From assembly GCA_017419895.1 (NCBI GenBank), contig JAFOKI010000150.1, positions 1-12,079 on the forward strand: a DNA stretch of 12,079 nucleotides. The letters run 5' to 3'. Position 1 is the first letter of the stretch; each line of letters opens with the position of its first letter. This DNA comes from Eubacterium sp. GTDB taxonomy: Bacteria > Bacillota > Clostridia > Peptostreptococcales > Anaerovoracaceae. The position numbers were made by a program, and so were the translations under genes. Positions 1 through 6,387 of this stretch are shown one piece after another. The notes under the pieces are model-generated. The model did no database searches, was not told where the DNA came from, and saw only the letters and a program-made list of their open reading frames with translations.

Positions 1-1
1 G

Positions 2-460
2 GCTGCCATGATCGCCGCTATCTATGTTGTGCTGACAGTGCTGCTGAGGCCTTTTTCTTATGGGGAAGTCCAGGTCAGAATAAGTGAGATGCTGACGATA
101 CTGCCGTTCTTTACACCGGCAGCAGTTCCGGGGCTGTTTGTCGGCTGCATACTTGCCAACATCCTTGGCGGGGCAGTTCTCCCAGACATCATTTTCGGAA
201 GCCTGGCAACACTCATCGGAGCAGTATTCACATACATGCTGCGTGAAAAGGACATGAAACTCGCGGTTATTCCGCCGATCGTATCGAATGCGCTGATAGT
301 TCCGTTCGTTCTCAGATATGCGTACGGAGTACAGCTGCCGATCATTCTGATGGTCGGTACGGTAGGCCTCGGTGAGGTAATCTCATGCGGTATACTTGGG
401 CTTTTGCTTGGCAAGACCCTCGAAAAGCGCAGAAGCGTTATATTCGGATCGGCAGAGTAA
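2..460 (+). CDS. queT: QueT-like transporter, 5'-truncated by the window edge
   Basis: This is a small, very hydrophobic membrane protein with about five membrane segments and charged or polar stretches between them (for example REKDMK and EKRR). The run PFFTPAAVPGLFVGC followed by ANILGG and FGSLATL matches my memory of the QueT family, the substrate-capture subunit of an ECF-type transporter for queuosine precursors (preQ0/preQ1) in Gram-positive bacteria. The reading frame is open to the first base. The first in-frame ATG (position 8) is preceded in frame by two alanine codons, and family members usually carry a short basic N-terminus first, so the true start is probably upstream and about 10-20 residues are missing. 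The stop is TAA at 458-460. A terminator follows closely, so the gene ends its own transcription unit before the zur operon. Substrate is inferred from family resemblance only; another small ECF S-component is possible. Confidence 0.8.
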   Translation, partial: AAMIAAIYVVLTVLLRPFSYGEVQVRISEMLTILPFFTPAAVPGLFVGCILANILGGAVLPDIIFGSLATLIGAVFTYMLREKDMKLAVIPPIVSNALIVPFVLRYAYGVQLPIILMVGTVGLGEVISCGILGLLLGKTLEKRRSVIFGSAE

Positions 461-486
461 GATCCAATATAGTATGAATTGTGATT

Positions 487-520
487 TACCGGGCATCTGA
501 AGCCCGGTAGATTTTTTATT
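487..520 (+). terminator. Intrinsic terminator after queT
   Basis: An 8-bp stem (TACCGGGC, 487-494, pairing with 502-509) with a 7-base loop is followed by GATTTTTTATTTT. This is a typical Rho-independent terminator. It separates queT from the zur promoter, whose left operator begins directly after the T-tract at 521. Confidence 0.88.
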
Positions 521-587
521 TTGAAAACCGTTTCCAATTTACTTGACAAAGATAGTCCGCTGTGTCAAAATTGGAAACGGTTTTCAA
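521..587 (+). promoter_or_regulatory. zur promoter enclosed by two Fur/Zur-type operator dyads
   Basis: Positions 521-540 and 568-587 are perfect reverse complements (20 of 20), separated by 27 bases. Each arm contains its own 17-bp dyad: TTGAAAACCGTTTCCAA (521-537) and TTGGAAACGGTTTTCAA (571-587). Each has eight-base half-sites around one central base with one mismatched pair, a geometry resembling Fur-family boxes. Between and overlapping them is a promoter: -35 TTGACA at 543-548, a 17-base spacer, and -10 CAAAAT at 566-571. The left dyad sits just upstream of the -35; the right one touches the -10 and covers the expected start point near 578. A repressor on either site should block polymerase, and the downstream Fur-family gene is the obvious candidate. 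That link is inference. Confidence 0.82.
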
Positions 588-613
588 TTTACGTGAAATC
601 CGGAGAAATGAAT

Positions 614-1036
614 ATGAACAACAAATCAAAATACAATACAAAACAGCGGGACATCCTTCTCGGTTTTCTGAGGGATTCGGAAGGCCGCCATGTGACGGCT
701 CACGACGTCTGCGAATACTGCGGCGCGCGCGGAGCAAAGATCGGACAAACGACAGTCTACAGGCAGTTGGAACGAATGGTAGACGAGGGGATAGTGAACA
801 AGTACGTGATCGATCCGAACAGTCCGGCATGTTTCGAGTATGTGGGAGAATCGACGCATGTTGCGTCAGGAGTATGCTTCCACTGCAAATGTGAAAAATG
901 CGGAAAGCTCATCCATCTCCACTGCGAGGAGCTTGAAGAGATAAAAGGTCATCTCGCGAAAGAGCACGGATTTGCGCTCGATCCTTTCAGAACGGTATTC
1001 TATGGTGTTTGTGAGGAGTGCGCCAAAACAGTATAG
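614..1036 (+). CDS. zur: Fur/Zur-family metal-responsive repressor
   Basis: The product is 140 residues, usual for the Fur family. An N-terminal winged helix (about 1-80) contains TTVYRQLERMVDEGIV, the family's recognition-helix region. The C-terminal dimer and metal domain carries two CxxC pairs (C93/C96 and C133/C136) that in relatives hold a structural zinc, plus H82, H90, H101, H103, E105 and H118 as possible sensing ligands. It is unusually cysteine-rich, with ten in all, including C33/C36 in the DNA-binding domain. I chose ATG 614 because GGAG at 602-605 lies 8 bases upstream; ATG 608 would leave only 2 bases, and the TTG at 521 lies inside the operator. The gene opens an operon with an ABC-3-type metal importer, so it most likely senses zinc and represses its own operon through the dyads at 521-587. 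Fur or Mur-type iron or manganese sensing cannot be excluded. Confidence 0.88.
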   Translation: MNNKSKYNTKQRDILLGFLRDSEGRHVTAHDVCEYCGARGAKIGQTTVYRQLERMVDEGIVNKYVIDPNSPACFEYVGESTHVASGVCFHCKCEKCGKLIHLHCEELEEIKGHLAKEHGFALDPFRTVFYGVCEECAKTV

Positions 1037-1088
1037 AAGGCGCATTTCTGTCCGTCAGGACCGGAGGATTTGTTAAACAGGAATTACT

Positions 1089-1799
1089 ATGTCATTAATA
1101 ATCGTAAAAAACCTGGTACTCGGATATGAGTCCCGCGCTATCGCGGCGGGGCTTGATTTCAGTGTGGAAAGCGGAGATTATCTTTGCATAGTAGGAGAGA
1201 ATGGGTCGGGCAAAACTACTCTCATGAAGACACTTCTCGGGCTGAGCGAACCTGTGAGCGGCACGATAGAGATCGGTGACGGCCTCAGGCAGAGCGAGAT
1301 AGGTTATCTTCCGCAGCAAACTGTTGTGCAGCGGGATTTCCCGGCTTCTGTCAAGGAAATCGTGCTTTCAGGATGTCTGGGACGCGGAGGTTTCAGGCCG
1401 TTTTACAGCAAGCAGGATCGTGAGGAAGCCGCTCTCAACATGAAACGTATGGGAATCGAAGACTTAGCCGGAAGATGCTACAGGGACCTTTCGGGCGGGC
1501 AGCAGCAGAGAGTTCTGCTCGCGAGAGCGCTTTGTGCTGCGAAAAAAGTCCTCCTCCTGGACGAACCGGTAGCCGGACTTGATCCGATAGTAACGGCGGA
1601 AATGTACGATCTCATCGCGGAGCTTAACCGCGAGGGAATCACTATAATCATGATATCCCACGACATCGCCGCAGCGTTAAAGTATGCAACACATATACTC
1701 CATGTAGGTGATGCAGTGTTTTTCGGAACGGCGGAAGAATACCTGGACAGCGCACCTGGCCGGATGTTCACAGCGCGGGAAGGAGGCGGAGAAGCATGA
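1089..1799 (+). CDS. znuC: ABC transporter ATPase, zinc/manganese uptake type (ZnuC-like)
   Basis: The 236-residue protein is a complete nucleotide-binding domain. It has Walker A GENGSGKTT (36-44), signature LSGGQQQR (134-141), Walker B LLLDEP (155-160, with E159 catalytic) and the switch histidine H191 in ISHD. It hydrolyses ATP on the inner face of the membrane to drive import through the permease encoded next. An AGGAA at 1079-1083 lies 5 bases before the ATG. It follows zur by 52 bases with no terminator between and overlaps the permease gene by 4 bases, so it is cotranscribed and translationally coupled. The pairing with an ABC-3 permease and a Fur-family regulator points to zinc, but manganese or iron importers look alike at this level. 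No catalytic residue is missing. Confidence 0.9.
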   Translation: MSLIIVKNLVLGYESRAIAAGLDFSVESGDYLCIVGENGSGKTTLMKTLLGLSEPVSGTIEIGDGLRQSEIGYLPQQTVVQRDFPASVKEIVLSGCLGRGGFRPFYSKQDREEAALNMKRMGIEDLAGRCYRDLSGGQQQRVLLARALCAAKKVLLLDEPVAGLDPIVTAEMYDLIAELNREGITIIMISHDIAAALKYATHILHVGDAVFFGTAEEYLDSAPGRMFTAREGGGEA

Positions 1800-2635
1800 T
1801 GGAAATGATCTCCCAATACCTTCAGTACCCGTTTGTGAGATACGCGGTTATAGTCGGGGTGCTTACGGCGCTCTGTTCCTCACTCCTGGGCGTTACACTC
1901 GTCCTCAAGCGATACTCTTTTATCGGGGATGGGCTTTCGCACGTGGCGTTCGGCGCGATAGCCATAGCGAGTGTGCTTAAGCTTACGGACAAGACGATAA
2001 TAGTGCTTCCTGTAACGGTTCTGTGTGCGGTGCTTCTCCTGAGAAAAGGACAAGACGCGCGTATAAAAGGTGACGCGGCGATCGCGATGATATCGGTTGG
2101 CGCGCTGGCGTTCGGATATCTCATAATGAATGTGTTCTCGACCTCATCTAACCTGTCAGGTGATGTGTGCAGCACACTTTTCGGCTCGACATCGATCCTG
2201 ACGCTGACCGCTAAAGACGTATGGCTTTGCGCGGCTCTTTCGGCAGCTGTCGTTGTTATTTTCGTCTTGCTTTACAACAGGATATTCGCGGTAACGTTCG
2301 ACGAGAATTTTTCAAAAGCCACCGGATTGAATACGGATCTATATAATCTTCTTATCGCTGTTGTGATCGCGCTCATAATCGTGGTCGCAATGGAACTCGT
2401 CGGATCGCTGCTGATATCGGCACTTGTGATATTCCCGGCACTTTCAGCAATGCGTGTGTTCCGCAGCTTCAAGTCCGTCACTGTATTTTCCGCGGTGCTG
2501 TCCGTGGTTTGCGCGCTGGCGGGCCTTGCTGTCTCGATAGTGTGCGGAACTCCAGTCGGTGCAACGATCGTAGCGGTAGACGTGATCGCATTCGGCATCG
2601 TGAGTGCTGCCGGCGCTGTAAGCGGCAGGGGATGA
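1796..2635 (+). CDS. znuB: ABC-3 family metal-ion permease (ZnuB-like)
   Basis: The 279-residue protein is mostly hydrophobic, with about seven or eight membrane segments, the length and make-up of the ABC-3 (ZnuB/MntB/TroC) family. Typical features are RYSFIGDGLSHVAFGAIA near residue 40 and, about two thirds along, AMELVGSLLISALVIFPA, where the family couples to the ATPase and lines the path. It forms the membrane channel of the importer with two copies of the ATPase. The start ATG 1796 overlaps the ATPase stop (ATGA) and has AGGAGG at 1781-1786, 9 bases upstream; the second ATG at 1799 would be too far. No periplasmic-type or lipoprotein substrate-binding gene follows, so that subunit must be encoded elsewhere. 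Metal specificity (zinc rather than manganese) is inferred from context. Confidence 0.9.
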   Translation: MMEMISQYLQYPFVRYAVIVGVLTALCSSLLGVTLVLKRYSFIGDGLSHVAFGAIAIASVLKLTDKTIIVLPVTVLCAVLLLRKGQDARIKGDAAIAMISVGALAFGYLIMNVFSTSSNLSGDVCSTLFGSTSILTLTAKDVWLCAALSAAVVVIFVLLYNRIFAVTFDENFSKATGLNTDLYNLLIAVVIALIIVVAMELVGSLLISALVIFPALSAMRVFRSFKSVTVFSAVLSVVCALAGLAVSIVCGTPVGATIVAVDVIAFGIVSAAGAVSGRG

Positions 2636-2650
2636 GGCGCCGCATGGGCG

Positions 2651-2700
2651 GCTTTGTCGGGTGATGATGCTCAGGCTTGCGGCCGCCAACAAAGCTTTTT
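2651..2700 (+). terminator. Possible weak terminator after znuB
   Basis: GCTTTGT (2651-2657) can pair with ACAAAGC (2689-2695), and the second arm runs into TTTTTG. The loop is long (31 bases) but can fold further through GC-rich pairs. A smaller hairpin (GCCGC/GCGGC, about 2639-2652) sits just upstream. Either could end the zinc operon before it runs into the convergent tRNA unit. The stem is short, so this is a weak call. Confidence 0.35.
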
Positions 2701-2742
2701 GCCCGAATCTGTGACCAAATACTACCTAAACACAACTCGGAC

Positions 2743-2776
2743 AAAAAAAGAGACATTCGCGTTTGCGAATGTCTCT
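2743..2776 (-). terminator. Strong intrinsic terminator of the tRNA-Pro unit
   Basis: Read on the minus strand, a perfect 12-bp stem (AGAGACATTCGC with its complement; plus-strand arms 2749-2760 and 2765-2776) has a 4-base loop and is followed by a run of seven T (plus-strand A-run 2743-2749, its last base being the outermost base of the stem). It begins 3 bases past the encoded CCA of the tRNA. On the plus strand the hairpin lacks a following T-tract, so it is directional. Confidence 0.92.
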
Positions 2777-2779
2777 ATG

Positions 2780-2855
2780 TGGTCGGAGTACTGGGACTTG
2801 AACCCAGGGCCTCTGCGTCCCGAACGCAGCGCGCTACCAACTGCGCTATACCCCG
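2780..2855 (-). tRNA. tRNA-Pro (anticodon CGG), CCA encoded
   Basis: The minus strand folds into a full cloverleaf of 76 bases. The acceptor stem CGGGGTA pairs with TACTCCG (one G-U). The D arm is GCGC-AGTTGGTA-GCGC. The anticodon stem CTGCG/CGCAG encloses loop TTCGGGA, so the anticodon is CGG and reads CCG. There is a 5-base variable loop, and the T arm CTGGG-TTCAAGT-CCCAG is intact. The C1-G72 pair, A73 and G37 are proline identity features in bacteria. The CCA end is encoded (plus-strand TGG at 2780-2782). It is a single-gene unit with its own promoter 20 bases upstream and a terminator 3 bases downstream. Confidence 0.96.
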
Positions 2856-2875
2856 CCGCTGTTGATACCTTGTCT

Positions 2876-2904
2876 ATAATATACCAAGATATATTGCATT
2901 TCAA
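2876..2904 (-). promoter_or_regulatory. Promoter of tRNA-Pro
   Basis: On the minus strand TTGAAA (plus 2899-2904), a 17-base spacer and TATTAT (plus 2876-2881) make a near-consensus housekeeping promoter. The -10 ends 20 bases before the tRNA 5' end, leaving a short leader for RNase P to remove. Confidence 0.8.
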
Positions 2905-2936
2905 GTCTAATTTAGTAAAAAAACGATTATTTTTTG

Positions 2937-2965
2937 TTTACTGTTGTGACCATTGAGTGTATAAT
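2937..2965 (+). promoter_or_regulatory. Promoter of the tig block
   Basis: TTTACT (2937-2942), a 17-base spacer and a consensus TATAAT (2960-2965) point toward tig. A second TATAAT at 2980-2985 lacks a convincing -35. The resulting leader is about 70 bases and holds a small hairpin (TGCGG-AAAAA-CCGCA, 2997-3011). The promoter lies back to back with the tRNA-Pro promoter. Confidence 0.72.
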
Positions 2966-3041
2966 TAAATAGTTGTCGCTATAATATAGTATGTTTTGCG
3001 GAAAAACCGCATAAAAATACCATTTAGGAGGAAAAAAACCG

Positions 3042-4403
3042 ATGAAAGCTACACTTATCTCAAAAGAAAACAATCAGGCCAAGCTCGAGATGGCATTCAC
3101 AGCAGAAGAATTCGAGGCTGCCATCAATAAGGCATACAAGGCTAATAGAAATAAGTATTCCGTAGACGGCTTCAGAAAGGGTAAGGCACCCAGGAGCATT
3201 CTTGAAAGACGTTACGGCGAAGACCTTTTCTATCAGGATGCCATTTATGATATGCTTAACAGCAACTATAAGAACGTTCTCGATGAGAACGATCTGGAAG
3301 TGATCGACAACCCGCAGGTCGACTTTGACCTGGTCGCATCCGGCCAGCCGCTGACAATGAAGATCGACGTAGCTCTTTTCCCGATCATCGATGTTGACGG
3401 ATATCTCGGTATCGACGTTGAGCAGTACAAAGTCAACGTAACCGATGAGGATGTAAACAACGACATCGAGTCTCTCAGAAAGAGAAATGCAAGGATCGTT
3501 TCTGTTGACAGAGAAGCCAAGGAAGGCGACACAGTGGTTCTCGACTATGCCGGATTCGTCGGCGACGAGCAGTTCGAGGGCGGCACGGCTGAAGGCCATG
3601 AACTCAAACTCGGTTCCAAGACTTTTATCCCGGGATTTGAAGATCAGCTTATAGGCATCAAAGCAGGTGAGTCCTGTGATGTAAACGTTACTTTCCCCGA
3701 AAAATACCAGGCAGAGAAACTCGCAGGAAAAGACGCTGTATTCCACTGCACAGTTCATGAAGTAAAAGAAGAGCAGCTTCCTGAACTCGATGACGAATTT
3801 GTAAAAGACGTAAGCGAATATGACACAGTAGATGAGCTTAAGGAAGAAACTCGCAAAAGGCTCCTCGCTCAGAGAGAAGACAACGCTGTCGCCATGGCAA
3901 AGAATATGCTCATGGACAAAGTTGCCGACCTCACTGAGTATGAGCTCCCGGCAGTAATGGTTGAGGACGAGGTCGACAGAATGATCACTGAATTCGGCCA
4001 GCAGCTCATGTATCAGGGAATGGATCTCGATCTGTACCTCAAGTACATGGGTCTCACAAGAGAAACGTTCCGCGACACAGTCAAGCCCGATGCTGAAAAG
4101 AGAGTAAAAGAACGCATCGTTATCCGTTCGATCGCAGATAAAGAAGGCATAGTCGCGACAGAAGCAGATGTCGATGAAGAACTCGGCAAAATGGCTGAAG
4201 CTTACGGCATGGAAGTCGACAAGATGAAAGAGTCCTTCGGTAAAGAGTTCCTCGAGAGCATGAAGAAAGACGTCATCGTCATGAGAACGCTTGATTTCCT
4301 CTTCGACAAAGCAAATGTTGTGATCACAGATGCTCCGGAAGTCAAAGAAGTCAAAGCTGAAGCTGAAGAAGAGGCTGAAGCCGAAGAAAAGACAGAGGAA
4401 TAA
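3042..4403 (+). CDS. tig: Trigger factor, ribosome-bound chaperone and prolyl isomerase
   Basis: At 453 residues it is slightly longer than the usual 430 or so. The N-terminal ribosome-docking domain holds the signature GFRKGKAP at 43-50, which contacts ribosomal protein uL23. An FKBP-type peptidyl-prolyl isomerase domain spans about 155-245 (EGDTVVLDYAGFV through FIPGFEDQLIGIKAGE). The remainder is the helical chaperone cradle. The last 25 or so residues are an acidic Glu/Ala tail, which accounts for the extra length. The protein binds near the ribosome exit tunnel and shields nascent chains. AGGAGG at 3026-3031 lies 10 bases before the ATG. It heads a same-strand block with the Clp and Lon proteases, a common arrangement in Bacillota, and is 46 bases from clpP with no terminator between. 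Confidence 0.97.
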   Translation: MKATLISKENNQAKLEMAFTAEEFEAAINKAYKANRNKYSVDGFRKGKAPRSILERRYGEDLFYQDAIYDMLNSNYKNVLDENDLEVIDNPQVDFDLVASGQPLTMKIDVALFPIIDVDGYLGIDVEQYKVNVTDEDVNNDIESLRKRNARIVSVDREAKEGDTVVLDYAGFVGDEQFEGGTAEGHELKLGSKTFIPGFEDQLIGIKAGESCDVNVTFPEKYQAEKLAGKDAVFHCTVHEVKEEQLPELDDEFVKDVSEYDTVDELKEETRKRLLAQREDNAVAMAKNMLMDKVADLTEYELPAVMVEDEVDRMITEFGQQLMYQGMDLDLYLKYMGLTRETFRDTVKPDAEKRVKERIVIRSIADKEGIVATEADVDEELGKMAEAYGMEVDKMKESFGKEFLESMKKDVIVMRTLDFLFDKANVVITDAPEVKEVKAEAEEEAEAEEKTEE

Positions 4404-4449
4404 TCCGGGCCGGCGGCTTTGTTTAACGACCGCGGAAAGGAGATAAGAG

Positions 4450-5037
4450 ATGGCACTTATACCCATGGTGCTTGAGCAGTCCGACAGGGGCGAACGCTCG
4501 TATGACATTTACTCCAGGCTGCTGAAAGACAGGATAATCATACTCGGAGAAGCCGTTACAGACGATCTCGCGAGCCTTGTCGTCGCGCAGCTCCTGTTCC
4601 TTGAGGCAGAGGATCCGGACAAGGATATAAGCATTTACATCAACAGCCCCGGTGGTTCCGTGACCGCCGGCATGGCTATATATGACACGATGAGATACAT
4701 CAAGCCTGACATTTCGACTATATGCGTGGGGCAGGCGGCAAGCATGGGAGCGCTCCTCCTTTCTGCCGGAACAAAGGGCAAGCGCTACGCTCTTCCGAAC
4801 GCGGAAGTGATGATCCATCAGCCTCTCATCGGTGGCGGACTTGGCGGCCAGGCTACAGATATAAAGATCCATTCTGACTGGCTCCAGAGAACAAAGGATA
4901 ACCTTAACAGGATCCTTAGTGAAAACACGGGAAAACCGATCGAGACCGTTGCAGCAGATACGGAGCGCGACTATTTCATGACCGCTGAGCAGGCGCTTGA
5001 ATACGGTCTCGTGGATAAGATTTTGGAAAGGATATGA
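4450..5037 (+). CDS. clpP: ATP-dependent Clp protease proteolytic subunit
   Basis: The 195-residue serine peptidase is a standard ClpP. The catalytic triad is visible: S98 in GQAASMGA, H123 in MIHQP and D174 in DTERD. The oxyanion region SPGGSVTAG is at 66-74. It assembles as a double seven-membered ring in the cytoplasm and degrades proteins fed to it by ClpX, which is encoded next. The glycine-rich stretch after H123 (LIGGGLGG) is two residues longer than in the Bacillus protein as I recall it, and similar loops occur in other clostridial ClpPs. A ribosome binding site AAGGAGA lies just upstream of the ATG. I saw no CtsR or CIRCE operator ahead of the gene, so expression probably follows the tig promoter or a site I cannot recognise. 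Confidence 0.98.
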   Translation: MALIPMVLEQSDRGERSYDIYSRLLKDRIIILGEAVTDDLASLVVAQLLFLEAEDPDKDISIYINSPGGSVTAGMAIYDTMRYIKPDISTICVGQAASMGALLLSAGTKGKRYALPNAEVMIHQPLIGGGLGGQATDIKIHSDWLQRTKDNLNRILSENTGKPIETVAADTERDYFMTAEQALEYGLVDKILERI

Positions 5038-5041
5038 TTTA

Positions 5042-6340
5042 ATGGCAGATGACAGAGATATGCATGAACTCCGCTGTTCATTCTGCGGAAAACCGCAGAG
5101 CAGAGTTATGAGGCTCATCTCGGGACCGGGCGTATACATCTGTAACGAATGCGTCGACGTCTGCAACGGCCTTCTCGACAACGTGGTCGAGAAAAAGAAG
5201 AAAGGCCAGAAAGAAGCTGAACCTGCTCAGGTCTTGAGCGAGCTCAAGCCAAAACAGATCTACGATGCGCTTTCAGACTATGTAATTGGACAGGACCGCG
5301 CCAAAAAAGCCCTCGCTGTAGCCGTTTACAACCATTACAAACGTATAAACGGCCTCACGGAAGTGGGCGATGACGGCGTTGAACTCCAGAAGAGCAACAT
5401 AGTGATGATAGGCCCGACGGGTTCGGGAAAGACACTTCTTGCCCAGACTCTTGCTAAGATACTCGATGTGCCGTTCGCAATAGCGGACGCGACGGCTTTG
5501 ACAGAGGCAGGATATGTCGGAGAGGACGTTGAAAACATCCTTCTCAGACTCCTCCAGGTTGCCGATTACGATGTTGAAAAAGCCCAGCGCGGAATTGTCT
5601 ACGTGGATGAAATAGACAAGATTTCCAGAAGGAGTGAGAATCCTTCGATCACGCGCGACGTCAGCGGCGAAGGCGTGCAGCAGGCTCTCCTCAAGATACT
5701 TGAGGGAACGATCGCAAACGTACCGCCTCAGGGCGGACGCAAGCATCCGCATCAGGAATTCATACAGATAGATACGACAAACATACTGTTCATATGCGGA
5801 GGCGCGTTCGACGGGCTTACCAAGATCATAAACAGACGTCTTGGCAACAAAGTGATCGGATTCAATTCCGAGATCCAGTCGCCGCATCACGATGAGAAAG
5901 ATCTTCTCAAGATGATCGAGCCCGAAGATCTCCTCAAGTTCGGTCTCATTCCGGAACTCATAGGAAGACTTCCGGTAATCGTCACTCTTGACGAGCTCTC
6001 GGAAGAGGCGATGGTTCAGATAATGAAAGAGCCCAAGAACGCCATAGTGAAGCAGTACCGCAAACTGTTCGAGCTTGACGGAGTCGAACTCGAACTCTCA
6101 GACGAAGCAGTACTCGCGGTAGCAAGAAAAGCTGTCGCGCAGAAGACCGGCGCCAGAGGCCTCAGGACCATATTCGAGAAGACGATGAACGACATCATGT
6201 TCGAGATACCGTCAAGGACAGACGTAAGGAAATGCGTCGTCACGAAAGAAACGATAGAGAACGGCACCGCACCGGAACTAATCACGGGTCCCGAATGGAA
6301 GGAAACCGAAGAAAACACACTCAAGGAAGAAGTATCATGA
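5042..6340 (+). CDS. clpX: ClpX, AAA+ unfoldase of the ClpXP protease
   Basis: The 432-residue protein has the N-terminal zinc-binding domain (C12, C15, C34, C37) used for dimerisation and adaptor binding. Next come Walker A GPTGSGKT (124-131), Walker B with D189-E190 in VYVDEIDK, the RKH pore loop within GGRKHPHQE, and the IGF loop (272-274) that docks on ClpP. The sensor-2 region TGARGLR lies near the end. It recognises tagged or folded substrates, unfolds them with ATP and threads them into ClpP. I chose ATG 5042: AAAGGA at 5027-5032 lies 9 bases upstream inside the end of clpP, and the alignment to known ClpX begins there; an alternative start at 4997 would overlap clpP. The 4-base gap implies cotranslation with clpP. 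Confidence 0.98.
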   Translation: MADDRDMHELRCSFCGKPQSRVMRLISGPGVYICNECVDVCNGLLDNVVEKKKKGQKEAEPAQVLSELKPKQIYDALSDYVIGQDRAKKALAVAVYNHYKRINGLTEVGDDGVELQKSNIVMIGPTGSGKTLLAQTLAKILDVPFAIADATALTEAGYVGEDVENILLRLLQVADYDVEKAQRGIVYVDEIDKISRRSENPSITRDVSGEGVQQALLKILEGTIANVPPQGGRKHPHQEFIQIDTTNILFICGGAFDGLTKIINRRLGNKVIGFNSEIQSPHHDEKDLLKMIEPEDLLKFGLIPELIGRLPVIVTLDELSEEAMVQIMKEPKNAIVKQYRKLFELDGVELELSDEAVLAVARKAVAQKTGARGLRTIFEKTMNDIMFEIPSRTDVRKCVVTKETIENGTAPELITGPEWKETEENTLKEEVS

Positions 6341-6345
6341 CATGA

Positions 6346-6366
6346 CAGGCGGCATTGCGCCGCCTG
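6346..6366 (+). other. GC-rich hairpin between clpX and lon
   Basis: CAGGCGGC (6346-6353) pairs perfectly with GCCGCCTG (6359-6366) around a 5-base loop. No T-tract follows (next bases CCTGTATATTAGG), so it is not a normal intrinsic terminator. It lies 10 bases ahead of the lon ribosome binding site and may influence message stability or lon translation. Confidence 0.55.
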
Positions 6367-6387
6367 CCTGTATATTAGGAGAAACCT

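Noticed and set aside
540..568. A divergent minus-strand promoter using the TTGACA on the opposite strand (563-568)
   Set aside because: No acceptable -10 is found at 16-18 bases (best is CAAGTA or TCAAGT), and no minus-strand gene lies upstream.
521..613. Upstream TTG start that would add 31 residues to the zur product
   Set aside because: It begins inside the operator and would place the promoter inside the coding region; ATG 614 has a properly spaced GGAG.
2679..2686. 8-bp palindrome GCGGCCGC between znuB and the tRNA
   Set aside because: A single short GC palindrome with no further structure; expected by chance in GC-rich sequence.
2654..2956. Plus-strand open frame of 100 codons downstream of znuB
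   Set aside because: It runs through the terminator and the tRNA-Pro gene, which explain the sequence; no ribosome binding site.
4404..4449. Heat-shock operators (CIRCE or CtsR box) ahead of clpP
   Set aside because: Neither the TTAGCACTC/GAGTGCTAA pair nor tandem GGTCAAA-like repeats are present here or in the other gaps of the tig-lon block.
3060..4508. A 482-codon open frame on the minus strand covering tig
   Set aside because: It is antisense to an unmistakable trigger factor gene. Its composition (rich in F, S, C, H) mirrors the complement of acidic Lys/Glu-rich codons. It has no ribosome binding site or family resemblance.
4819..4854. Two-residue longer glycine-rich loop after the catalytic histidine of ClpP
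   Set aside because: Similar loops occur, as I recall, in other clostridial ClpPs, and all catalytic residues are intact, so it is probably ordinary lineage variation.
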